Positions 9,081 through 17,343 of a DNA stretch of 64,000 nucleotides are shown in pieces. The position numbers and the translations under genes are program-made. The notes beneath the pieces are model-generated. The model was not told the origin of the DNA. It made no database searches and worked only from the letters and a program-made list of their open reading frames with translations. The DNA is from Cystobacter fuscus (GTDB lineage Bacteria; Myxococcota; Myxococcia; Myxococcales; Myxococcaceae), in NCBI RefSeq assembly GCF_002305875.1, contig NZ_CP022098.1:3348001-3412000 (forward strand), given 5' to 3'. How positions within the stretch are numbered: position 1 is the stretch's first letter; each line of letters begins with the position of its first letter.

Positions 9081-9221
9081 GGTTCGGGAATTCCCACGGA
9101 CGAGGATCCCTCGGCGTATGCCGCGAGCGGGCGGAGGCCGGGAAATACGACGCGGCCAGGGCGGAGCTTTCGCGTGACAAGGTTTGTTCATCCAGACAGG
9201 TGCAAAGACTGGTGGGTTGGC

Positions 9222-9251
9222 TTGACGACAATCGATGAGAGCCGTTATTGG
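9222..9251 (+). promoter_or_regulatory. candidate sigma70-type promoter for the PilZ unit
   Basis: TTGACG (9222-9227) is a five-of-six match to a -35; with 18-base spacing TATTGG (9246-9251) is a weak -10. The start codon is 41 bases downstream, after a good Shine-Dalgarno. Weak but well placed. Confidence 0.3.
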
Positions 9252-9291
9252 TTTTGTGAGAGAGATTGAACGGCTCGAAAGGAACCCCGCC

Positions 9292-11400
9292 ATGAATGCC
9301 ATCTCGGATCGGCCGGCACGCTCCATGCCCACGGGAAGGGTCGCCGTGACCAGCCCCTACTCGGGCTATTCGTTGTCGGCCCCCGGTGAAATCCAGGTGG
9401 TCCTCGCCGAGCAGGGGGGACGGCGCCTGGGGCCGGCGACCCTGCTGAGTCCCGCGTCGGTATGGGCCCGGTCCGAGACGCGCGTGGAGCCCTGGCCATC
9501 CGAGGGGGCGCTGCGGGTGTGTCTGGAGACGGGCTCGGCGAGCCTCGGGCCCTTGTCGGGGGAGCTGCACTGGCAGCAGGCCGGAGGCGAGGACTCCATG
9601 CTGGGCATCCGGCTCGTGGATGTCTCGCCGGCGCAGGGGCGGGCCCTCCTGACGATGATGGAGGAGCGGCTGCGGCACGGCAGCGCCCTGCCCGAGGCGT
9701 CTCCGCTGCCCGTGCAGGAGGAGATCGCCGACGCCGAGCGCATCGCGAGCCTCCTCGGGACGATCGCCGCGGTGAACAACAAGGCCGTCCTGCGCGAGCC
9801 CGGCCGGATGGTACGGCTGGTGCTGGAGCGCATGGACGCGGAGCGGGGCCTGCTGTTCTGGCGTTGCGCCGAGCCGCTCACGCGGTGGGGCGAGCCCCCA
9901 TGCGAGGTCGAGGTGGTGGGGTACAACTCCGCCTACCGGATGCGCCTGGCGCCCCCCGCCGGGCGGGGAGATCAGTGGGTGACCCCGCTTCCCGAGCGGC
10001 TGTGGCGGGTGCGCCACCGCTGGCACCGCCGCGTGCCGGCGCCCGCGGGGCTGCGCGTGCGCTTCGCCCATCCGCTCTGGTCGGAGCTGGGGTGGCTCGA
10101 GCGCGAGGCCGTGGATCTCTCCTACTCCGGTCTGGGGTTGCTCAGCGGCGCCGAGGATCTGCTCTTCCCGGGGCTCTTCCTGCCACTCGAACTGGAGACG
10201 GCGCGGGGCGAGCGCATCGATCTGCGCTGCGAGGTGCGCCACGTCTCCTTCTCCCAGACGGATGGCCGGCGGTTGTGTGGGCTCGAGGTCCGGCCGTGCA
10301 CCGAGCGAGACACCCTGCGGTGGATGAAGCTCGTCTCCCAGTCGCTCTGCCCCTCCACGCGCACCAGCGAGGACTGGCTCGAGCCGCTGTGGGAGCTGTA
10401 CGCCGCCTCGGGCTACTTCAACCTGGCGGGCAAGACGTCCGCGCACTTCGAGGAGCTGCGCCGCGGCTTCATGGACATGAACACCCGCGCCGCGCGGCTT
10501 CCCCACCTGTCGTGCCAGACGGTGTGGCCCTCGGAGCGGGGCGTGGAGGCGTCGCTCTCCTCGCTCAAGATGTACCAGGCATCCTGGATGCTGCACCAGT
10601 TGGGCCGCCGACCCGGCAAGCCCGCCCATGCCCCGGAGGTGCCGGGACAGACGCTGCGCGACGTCTACCAGCGCACGGTGGAGCACTCCCAGGGCGACCC
10701 GGAGTTCCGCTGGTTGTTCAGCTATGCCGAGTCGACCGTGCCCTGGGTGCGTCGCACGCACGTGCGCTTCGCCGAGCGGATGGCGCAAAGCGGGCAGTCG
10801 CTGGTGATGAACGTGCGGCTGATGGACGTGGAGTGCTCGGAGCCGAGCGGCCTGCCCGTGGGCGAGCTGGAGATCGCCCCCGCATCCATGGGGGAGAAGC
10901 TGCTGCTGGCGCGGGAGATCGCCCGCACGCGGCCCGCCTGCTACGCCGAGGCGTTGGACCTGACCCGGGATCGCCTGGAGATGCGGGGCGCGTCGCGCAC
11001 CTGGTGGGAGGCGGGGCTTCAGCGCGAGCGGCGCATCCTCGTGGCCCGGCGCCACGGCCTGCCGCTCGCGGCCCTGGTGCTCGAGCTGGGCCAGCCCGGC
11101 GCCAACCTCTTCCGCCTGCTCGACTCGGCCCGCCTCTTTCCCCTGTCGCCCGAGGGGCGCGAGGCCTACGTGGCGCTGCTGGACGAGGCGCGCGGCTGGT
11201 TCGCCCTGCGCGAGCGCTCTTCCTTCGTCTACCTGTGCGAGGACGACGGCGCGTACGCCTCCGCCGCCCGCCTGCACGATGACCCGTCCACCCAGCCCGT
11301 CCTGTGGATCATCTCCGCCTCGCTCGTTCCCGAATTCCTGGAGCACATCCAGGAGCAGTCCGCGGGTCGTCCCCGTCCAACCTCTCACGCCGTGCCCTGA
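9292..11400 (+). CDS. large PilZ-domain protein, putative c-di-GMP effector
   Basis: 702 residues from ATG 9292, chosen because AAAGGAA (9278-9284) is seven bases upstream; an in-frame ATG at 9235 has no ribosome site. The PilZ domain spans about 241-345: the RxxxR motif is R243-W-H-R-R247 and the D-x-S-x-x-G motif is D275-L-S277-Y-S-G280, both complete, so cyclic di-GMP binding is likely. The N-terminal 130 residues resemble a degenerate PilZ-like beta domain, followed by a YcgR-N-like stretch. The C-terminal 350 residues are unassigned and may contain a GNAT-like fold. Cytoplasmic; no membrane segment. Only 11 bases separate it from the next gene, so the two are probably co-transcribed. Confidence 0.8.
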   Translation: MNAISDRPARSMPTGRVAVTSPYSGYSLSAPGEIQVVLAEQGGRRLGPATLLSPASVWARSETRVEPWPSEGALRVCLETGSASLGPLSGELHWQQAGGEDSMLGIRLVDVSPAQGRALLTMMEERLRHGSALPEASPLPVQEEIADAERIASLLGTIAAVNNKAVLREPGRMVRLVLERMDAERGLLFWRCAEPLTRWGEPPCEVEVVGYNSAYRMRLAPPAGRGDQWVTPLPERLWRVRHRWHRRVPAPAGLRVRFAHPLWSELGWLEREAVDLSYSGLGLLSGAEDLLFPGLFLPLELETARGERIDLRCEVRHVSFSQTDGRRLCGLEVRPCTERDTLRWMKLVSQSLCPSTRTSEDWLEPLWELYAASGYFNLAGKTSAHFEELRRGFMDMNTRAARLPHLSCQTVWPSERGVEASLSSLKMYQASWMLHQLGRRPGKPAHAPEVPGQTLRDVYQRTVEHSQGDPEFRWLFSYAESTVPWVRRTHVRFAERMAQSGQSLVMNVRLMDVECSEPSGLPVGELEIAPASMGEKLLLAREIARTRPACYAEALDLTRDRLEMRGASRTWWEAGLQRERRILVARRHGLPLAALVLELGQPGANLFRLLDSARLFPLSPEGREAYVALLDEARGWFALRERSSFVYLCEDDGAYASAARLHDDPSTQPVLWIISASLVPEFLEHIQEQSAGRPRPTSHAVP

Positions 11401-11411
11401 AGGAGTCCACC

Positions 11412-12158
11412 ATGGAACTGCTGAAGAAGCTGTACGAGCCCCATGCCGTGAAGGCCCGCGCCCGTCTGGATACCGATCCCGCCCTGTGCCGGCTGCTCTC
11501 GCCCTCCATCGAGCCGAGGGTCCTCGAGCGCTTCCTCATCGAGTGGATGGCGCGCGCGGTGTACATGACCGAGCCGGTGGACGGGTGGATCCGCCGCACC
11601 GGCCAGCGCTGCATCGAGAAGGGAATGGAGAAGATTGGCAACGCGCTCATCATCCACGCCAAGAGCGAGACGGGCCACCACCTGATGACACTCGAGGACA
11701 CCCATGCCCTCGTCAGGCATTGGAACGCCCACCAGCCGCCGCCCGCGTTGACGGTGGAGCAACTGCTCGCCCAGCCCCCCACCGACGCCATGAAGGCCTA
11801 CCGCCAGCTGCATGACGAGACCATCGAGGGCGACTTCCCCGTGGGGCAGATCGCCATCGAGCGCGAGGTGGGCTACCTCGCCGTCTACTTCGGGCCCCGG
11901 CTGATGAAGCAGGTGGACGGCGTGCTGGGCACCCAGGTCTCCTCGCTGCTCTCCTTCATGGCCGAGCACGTGGCGGTGGACGTGGGCCATACCCTGCTCA
12001 ACGAGAAGCTGCTGGCGGAGGCCATCTCCCGCTCGCCCGAGAGCGCGCGCATCTACGCCGAGGCAGGCGCGCGGGCGCTCAATGCCTACATCCGTTTCCT
12101 GGGGGATTGTCTGCGCATCGCGGAGAACCAGCCCGAGCCGCTGCGCTCGGTGGCCTGA
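11412..12158 (+). CDS. heme-oxygenase-fold protein (TENA/PqqC-like, possible diiron enzyme)
   Basis: 248 residues from ATG 11412, with AGGAG at 11401-11405 right after the upstream stop codon. All-helical, no signal peptide. Potential metal ligands are spaced as in heme-oxygenase-like proteins: HAKSETGHH around residue 80, HDETIEG near 136, EREVGYL near 153, and EHVAVDVGH near 190. The Glu/His and D-x-x-H pairs suggest a heme-oxygenase-like diiron oxidase/oxygenase, but a metal-free TENA-like helical protein cannot be excluded. Co-transcription with the PilZ gene suggests a function tied to c-di-GMP signalling. Substrate unknown. Confidence 0.65.
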   Translation: MELLKKLYEPHAVKARARLDTDPALCRLLSPSIEPRVLERFLIEWMARAVYMTEPVDGWIRRTGQRCIEKGMEKIGNALIIHAKSETGHHLMTLEDTHALVRHWNAHQPPPALTVEQLLAQPPTDAMKAYRQLHDETIEGDFPVGQIAIEREVGYLAVYFGPRLMKQVDGVLGTQVSSLLSFMAEHVAVDVGHTLLNEKLLAEAISRSPESARIYAEAGARALNAYIRFLGDCLRIAENQPEPLRSVA

Positions 12159-12251
12159 GGTTTCAATGCCTGCCCGCCCGCCCTGCTCTCGGGCTCGGCG
12201 GGACTTGTTGATTGGGATACAAAGATAGGGGATGCTTTCGCCCGTCTCATT

Positions 12252-12271
12252 CACCCGTGATTTCACGGGTG
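12252..12271. terminator. 8-bp perfect hairpin after the PilZ/heme-oxygenase unit
   Basis: CACCCGTG (12252-12259), loop ATTT, CACGGGTG (12264-12271), about 95 bases past the stop at 12158. No T-run follows, so it could be a Rho-type pause or a protein-binding dyad. The rest of the gap 12159-12448 shows no gene. Confidence 0.4.
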
Positions 12272-12448
12272 TCTGAGCTGGGAGTCAAAGTCACACACGC
12301 GGTTACATCCGCTCTCGTTGATCGGGCCGGTTCCCGATTGGCACGACGAGGGCCCCGCGTTCGAAAGCCAGACTGTTCATCCCCCACCGGCCGTGTGTCG
12401 CGGTCCGGTTTCACCCCCTGTCTGTCCTATCCCCCGGAGCGCCTCATT

Positions 12449-13633
12449 TTGAAGAAGACCCTCCTGCTGGTTGAAGCCCTGTGCGTCCTCGCTGGTGTTG
12501 GTTGCGGACTTCCTGATGAACAAGGGGAAGCCGAAGAGTTCTTCCAGACGATGGGCGCCACGGCGGATGCGCTGAGCGCGCCGAACTGCACCACGCTCTC
12601 CGCGGCCTCGGTCCTGGCCTCTGGCAATGATGGAAATGGCCCGCAGAACACCCTGGATGACCAGCTCGGGACGCGCTGGAGCAACCAGGGGGCGGGCTCG
12701 TGGATTGATTACGATCTGGGCTCGACGCGCACCGTGTCCGGAGCGGCGATCGCCTGGCACCAGGGCAACCAGCGCGCCAACACCTTCTCGATGTCCGTGT
12801 CCCTGGACGGCATGAGCTACACGACCGTCTACTCGGGCACGAGCTCGGGCAAGACGACGGCGGCGGAGACCTACACGTTCTCCCCCACGTCCGCGCGCCG
12901 GCTGCGCATCACCTTCAAGGGCAACTCCGTGAATGACTGGGCGAGCATCGCCGAGGCCCGGCCGTGTGGCGCGGCCTCCGAGTCGGGCGCCAGCGGCGTG
13001 GTGTGGCGGGGCGACTTCGATACGGGCGACCGCTCCCAGTGGACGAGGACGCAGATGGTCAGCTCGGACCGGCTGCAGGTGGTGTCCTCGCCCGCTCGCC
13101 AGGGCAGCTACGCCCTCAAGGCGACGGTGAAGCAGGGTGACAATCCCATCAGCTCGAGCGGCAACCGCAACGAGCTGGTGAAGATGACGAACGAGAAGGA
13201 GGGCGACGAGTACTACTACCGCTGGAGCACGATGTTCGCCTCGGACTTCCCGAGCGCCAAGACGTGGCAGCTCTTCACCCAGTGGCACCAGAGCGGTGAC
13301 AGCGGCTCGCCGCCGGTGGAGTTCTACGTCAACGGAGAGACCATCTACCTGCGCCTGCAGGGCAGCACCGTGGTGTGGAGCACCCCGCTGGTGCGCGGGC
13401 AGTGGCAGGACTTCATCTTCCACGCGAAGTGGTCGTCCAAGTCGAGCACGGGCTTCGTGGAACTCTACTTCAATGGCAAGCTCGTGCTGCCCAAGCGCTA
13501 CATCGCGACGCTGTACTCGGGGCAGACGAACTACTTGAAGGTGGGCCTGTATCGCAACAGCACCATCGCGCCGACGGGCGTGGTGTACCACGACGGCTGG
13601 GTGCAGGGCCGGAGCCTGCAGGACGTGCAGTAG
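12449..13633 (+). CDS. secreted discoidin (F5/8C) plus polysaccharide-lyase-fold protein
   Basis: 394 residues from TTG 12449 (LKKTLLLVEALCVLAG), chosen because GGAG lies nine bases upstream and the signal peptide starts there; the longer frame upstream is unlike coding sequence. The signal ends near VLAGVGC, an imperfect lipobox, so a lipoprotein or Sec-secreted protein. Residues about 45-170 form an F5/8 type C (CBM32-like) domain (DDQLGTRWSNQGAGSWIDYDLG). Residues about 190-394 resemble the Polysacc_lyase (heparin lyase I / PL20) jelly roll (RNELVKM, YYYRWSTMFASDFP, FTQWHQ, YLKVGLYR). Likely an extracellular enzyme cleaving an acidic polysaccharide; substrate unknown. First gene of the hydrolase island. 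Confidence 0.75.
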   Translation: MKKTLLLVEALCVLAGVGCGLPDEQGEAEEFFQTMGATADALSAPNCTTLSAASVLASGNDGNGPQNTLDDQLGTRWSNQGAGSWIDYDLGSTRTVSGAAIAWHQGNQRANTFSMSVSLDGMSYTTVYSGTSSGKTTAAETYTFSPTSARRLRITFKGNSVNDWASIAEARPCGAASESGASGVVWRGDFDTGDRSQWTRTQMVSSDRLQVVSSPARQGSYALKATVKQGDNPISSSGNRNELVKMTNEKEGDEYYYRWSTMFASDFPSAKTWQLFTQWHQSGDSGSPPVEFYVNGETIYLRLQGSTVVWSTPLVRGQWQDFIFHAKWSSKSSTGFVELYFNGKLVLPKRYIATLYSGQTNYLKVGLYRNSTIAPTGVVYHDGWVQGRSLQDVQ

Positions 13634-13651
13634 ACCCCGGCCCCGGGCGGC

Positions 13652-14032
13652 TCAGGCCTTCTGCCCGAGCCGCTCGCGCAGGGAGCCATCCCCCAGCGCC
13701 TTGACGGTGTCGTCATGGCCGCCGATGAGCACGCCACGCACGTAGACCTGGGGGAAGGTGGGCCAGCCGCTCCACATCTTGATGGCGAGCCGCTCCTTCC
13801 ATTTGGCGAAGTAGCTGCCGTACTCGAGATAGGTGAAGGTAATGCCCGCCTGGGTGAGGGCCTGGCGCACCTTCTTGACGAAGGGGTTCTGCGCCATGCC
13901 CACCACCACCACGGGCTCGCGCTCCACGGTGGTGCGGACCTGATCGACGGTGTCCCGGTGGAAGCCGGCCATCGCCTCGGCCACGGCGGGAGCGCGTTTG
14001 TCGTCGGAGAGAAGGGAACGGGGTGTGGTCAT
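13652..14032 (-). CDS. glutaredoxin-fold protein lacking the active-site cysteines
   Basis: 126 residues, ATG at 14032. The C-terminal 90 residues follow monothiol-glutaredoxin architecture: VVVVGMAQNPFVKKVRQAL occupies the active-site loop, GITFTYLEYG the second strand, and WPTFPQVYVRGVLIGG the cis-proline and glutathione-binding region. The position of the CGFS/CPYC motif reads QNPFV and the whole protein contains no cysteine. Classical thiol reduction or Fe-S ligation by Cys is therefore impossible; a glutathione-binding or structural role is plausible. It converges with the polysaccharide-lyase gene 18 bases away and diverges from the GH gene. Family call by eye. Confidence 0.75.
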   Translation of the reverse strand: MTTPRSLLSDDKRAPAVAEAMAGFHRDTVDQVRTTVEREPVVVVGMAQNPFVKKVRQALTQAGITFTYLEYGSYFAKWKERLAIKMWSGWPTFPQVYVRGVLIGGHDDTVKALGDGSLRERLGQKA

Positions 14033-14258
14033 GGGACGCGCACCTTAAGCGGGTCCTTCCCCGGACGTCGAGTGAACCGATACCCCCACGGCGAACTGGG
14101 CTCGAGCCTTGAAAATGGTTCGGGCCCATTGTTTTTTCCGCGGTTGACGCGATGCGTCTCCCGCCTCTGGCCCTCCATCAGGAAAAGTCAATTTCCGAGA
14201 AAAAGTTGAAAGGTTAGAATTCATGAGAAAATCGTGAAAATTGAAATACGGTAGAAAA

Positions 14259-17222
14259 ATGAAATCCTCATTGATCTCTTCGAGATTGCCCCTGCGCTCC
14301 GAGGGAAGGCTGCGTGCGACGGTCGTGTTCACGCTGTCCTGCCTCCTGTCGGCCAGCGCGCTGCCCTCCGCGGCGAGGGCGAGTCCGACGAGCCATTCGT
14401 TCAACACGGGCTCGGGCGCCCTGAACGTCGACTCCGCGGGGTATCTGTCGAAGCATGACGTGGTGTTCAACGCGCCCGTCACGGAGCCCAAGAGCGGGCT
14501 GACCGTGGGCAATGGGCGGGTGGGCGCGATGGTCTGGGACAGCGCCAACGGGCTCACGCTGCAGGTGTCCGGAGTGGATGCCTCCCAGGAGGGGTTCGCC
14601 TCCCAGGGGTGGGTGACGCTCTCCACCAACCCGGGCCTGAACACGGGGTCCTCCACCTTCCAGCAACGGCTCGCCCTGTATGACGGCGTCGTCACCACCC
14701 GATACGACGGCAACCGCACGGTCACGATCCTCGGGGCCCCGAACTCCGAGGTGCTGGGCATCCACGTCGAGGACAGCCGGACGGGTGTCTCCAACATCAC
14801 GCTGGAGCTGAGCCTCTGGGATGTCAGCGCGTTCGGCGGGGGGGACGTCCCGGACATCAACACCTGGCGGAGCGTCTCCACCCTCGTCGAGACCGGCGTG
14901 GCGGGGATCAGCCGGGGGCAGACCGACGCGAACCACTTCGGCTATACGCTGGCCGCGACGGTCGAGGGCGCGAGCTTCACGACCCAGTTCGTGAACAACA
15001 ACAAGGTGCGGCTCACCATCATGCCCACCTCCAGCTATACGATCTGGATCGCCTGCGCCAGCCGGCTGAACGCTCCCGGCTACGACTCGGTCAACCAGGC
15101 CAGGAACCTGCTGAACAGTGTCAAGAGCACGGGGTATGCCACCACCCTGAACGACTTCAAGAGCTGGTGGCATGCCTTCTGGAACAAGTCCTTCGTCCAG
15201 TACGCCAACGCGTCGGGCGATGCGGACTACCTGGAGAACTTCTACTATCTCAGCACCTACATCATCGCGTCGGGTGCCTACGGCAACTATCCCTTCCACT
15301 TCATCAATGGCGTGTACAGCGCCGTCGCCGACGACGACAGCGGCAAGTGGAGCAACGCGTACTGGTATTGGAACCAGCGGGACGTCTACCACTCGTTCCT
15401 GGCCTCCAACCACGCGGACATGGTGAACATCTTCAACAACCTGTACAGCCGCAACTTCGCGGCACTCAAGTCGTACACGATGACGCGGTATGGCATCGAT
15501 GGGATCTGGGTGCCCGAGACGATGGGCTGGGACGGCAACGCGCGGGGAACCATCTACAGCGACTACACGCAGGACACGCTCTCCACCGCGGCGGAGGCGG
15601 CCCTGAACATGTACAGCCAGTACAAGTACACCCAGGACACGGCCTACCTGAGTGGCACGGCCTACCCGTTCATGAGGGAGGCGGCCAAATTCTACGCGGG
15701 CAAGCTGTCGTATGACCCGGGCAGCGGGAAGTACTACATGGCGTCGTCCAACGCCCATGAACAGCACTGGGACGTCCGCAACGCCATCACGGATCTGGCC
15801 GCGGTGCGCGGCCTGTTCCCCAAGACCATCCAGGTCAGCCAGCAACTGGGGCAGGACGCCACCCTGCGCTCGCAGTGGCAGAACATCCTGAACAACCTGG
15901 TGGCCTATCCGGTCGATCCGAGCAACCCGGCCCAGTACTTTCCCCATACGCCGCCGCTGTCGCCGAACCGGAACGGGGAGAACGTCGTCCTGGAGCTGGC
16001 CTGGCCCTATTCCGTGTCCGGCATCGGCGCCTCGGATCAGCAGATGCTGATCAACAACTACTACAACCGGCCCTTCCCCTATGGCGGCAACAACGTCTGG
16101 GACCCGTCCCCCATCCAGGCCGCGCGGCTCGGACTCGGCGACGAGGCCTACCTCGGGATGAAGGCGATGATCCAGCGGTACCAGGACTATCCGAACGGAC
16201 GCACGACGAACACCAACGGCGAGTTCGAGTACATGGGCGTGAACCTGATCGCCATGAACGAGTCGCTGATGCAGAGCTATAACGACAAGATCCGGGTGTT
16301 CCCGGCCCTGCCGACCGACTCGACGATGAACGGCAAGTTCACGCTGCTGGCCAGCGGTGGCTTCCTGGTCAGCTCGGAGAAGGAGGGCAACGAGATCAAG
16401 TACGTTGGCCTCAAGAGCCTGTATGGGAACGCGGCCACGGTCGTGAACCCCTGGGGCACCCAGCAGGTCCAGGTCAGGCGGGTATCCGACAACGCGATCA
16501 TCACGTCGTCCTCGAGTGGTGAGTTCACGTTCAGCACGGCGGCGGACACGGTCTACGTCGTCGAGCGGGTCGCCAAGACGCTCGGCGCCTATGCCTACCA
16601 GTCGCTGAGCGGCAGCCAGAACAACACCCTCAAGACGGTCACCTACAACGGGGTCCCCCGGGCCCTGGGCAGCACGGCTCCATACACGGGCCCCAAGCCG
16701 ACCTTCTATCCGGACCCCAACTTCGGCGGCACCGGCGTCTCCCTGGCGCCGGGAAGCTATGGCATCTCCCAGATGCAGGCGGCGGGCATCGCCAATGACA
16801 ACATCTCCTCGATCCGGGTCCCCGCTGGTGTGACGGTCATCGCCTACGGAGATGGCGCCTTCGACGGGCCCTCCTGGACCTTCACCTCCGACAACGCCAA
16901 CCTGGCCAACACCGGCAACGACAACACCATCTCCTCGATCAAGGTCCTGGCCTCGTCCTCCCCGGGCGTCACCTTCTACCCGGACCCCAACTTCGGCGGC
17001 ACCGGGGTGACGCTGGGCGTTGGCAACTACGACATCGCGCAGATGCGGGCCGCGGGCATCGTCAACGACAGCATCTCGTCCATCCGCGTGCCCACGGGCA
17101 GGACGCTGATCGCCTACGGAGATGGCGCCTTCGACGGGCCCGCCTGGACCTTCACCTCCGACAACGCCAACCTGGCCAATACCGGCAACGACAACACCAT
17201 CTCCTCGTTCCGGATTCAGTGA
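14259..17222 (+). CDS. secreted GH95-like six-hairpin glycosidase with two beta/gamma-crystallin domains
   Basis: 987 residues from ATG 14259; a TTG at 14241 is an alternative. The N-terminus is a Sec signal peptide (VVFTLSCLLSASALPSAARA). Residues about 60-800 resemble GH95-like (alpha/alpha)6 glycosidases: SGLTVGNGRVGAMVWDS at the front, a barrel core with YWYWNQRDVYHSF, GIDGIWVPETMGWDG and NGENVVLELAWP. Residues about 812-897 and 902-987 are two beta/gamma-crystallin domains, each with FYPDPNFGGTG, YGDGAFDGP and calcium-site patterns NDNISS / DNTISS. Probably secreted and calcium-stabilised, acting on host or prey polysaccharide. The two C-terminal domains are nearly identical in DNA over 99 bases. 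Upstream DNA (14105-14240) is distinctly AT-rich, with TAGAAT at 14215-14220 as a possible -10. Confidence 0.75.
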   Translation: MKSSLISSRLPLRSEGRLRATVVFTLSCLLSASALPSAARASPTSHSFNTGSGALNVDSAGYLSKHDVVFNAPVTEPKSGLTVGNGRVGAMVWDSANGLTLQVSGVDASQEGFASQGWVTLSTNPGLNTGSSTFQQRLALYDGVVTTRYDGNRTVTILGAPNSEVLGIHVEDSRTGVSNITLELSLWDVSAFGGGDVPDINTWRSVSTLVETGVAGISRGQTDANHFGYTLAATVEGASFTTQFVNNNKVRLTIMPTSSYTIWIACASRLNAPGYDSVNQARNLLNSVKSTGYATTLNDFKSWWHAFWNKSFVQYANASGDADYLENFYYLSTYIIASGAYGNYPFHFINGVYSAVADDDSGKWSNAYWYWNQRDVYHSFLASNHADMVNIFNNLYSRNFAALKSYTMTRYGIDGIWVPETMGWDGNARGTIYSDYTQDTLSTAAEAALNMYSQYKYTQDTAYLSGTAYPFMREAAKFYAGKLSYDPGSGKYYMASSNAHEQHWDVRNAITDLAAVRGLFPKTIQVSQQLGQDATLRSQWQNILNNLVAYPVDPSNPAQYFPHTPPLSPNRNGENVVLELAWPYSVSGIGASDQQMLINNYYNRPFPYGGNNVWDPSPIQAARLGLGDEAYLGMKAMIQRYQDYPNGRTTNTNGEFEYMGVNLIAMNESLMQSYNDKIRVFPALPTDSTMNGKFTLLASGGFLVSSEKEGNEIKYVGLKSLYGNAATVVNPWGTQQVQVRRVSDNAIITSSSSGEFTFSTAADTVYVVERVAKTLGAYAYQSLSGSQNNTLKTVTYNGVPRALGSTAPYTGPKPTFYPDPNFGGTGVSLAPGSYGISQMQAAGIANDNISSIRVPAGVTVIAYGDGAFDGPSWTFTSDNANLANTGNDNTISSIKVLASSSPGVTFYPDPNFGGTGVTLGVGNYDIAQMRAAGIVNDSISSIRVPTGRTLIAYGDGAFDGPAWTFTSDNANLANTGNDNTISSFRIQ
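16839..17207 (+). repeat. 99-bp intragenic near-identical direct repeat
   Basis: 16839-16937 and 17109-17207 differ at only two positions by eye, 270 bases (90 codons) apart. They encode the second half of each beta/gamma-crystallin domain. The first halves are more diverged, so this is either recent partial duplication or gene conversion. Confidence 0.85.
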
Positions 17223-17343
17223 GTCATCCCAGCCCGAGGAGATCGCGGTGTTCCGCGCGCCGCGTCGTGACTGGAACTCCCCCATGGAAATAAACCCGTC
17301 ATGACGTAAATACATGGAATCGTGTGAAAACGAGGAGGCTCGA

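Noticed and set aside
9235-9291. Upstream ATG of the PilZ gene
   Set aside because: No Shine-Dalgarno, and it lies over the candidate -10; ATG 9292 has AAAGGAA at correct distance.
8661-9332. 223-codon minus-strand frame in the gap
   Set aside because: Arg/Pro/Gly low-complexity composition, no start context and it crosses the inverted repeat.
16839-17207. 99-bp direct repeat as a possible mobile-element duplication
   Set aside because: It keeps reading frame, is exactly 90 codons apart and encodes matching domain halves, so it is domain duplication.
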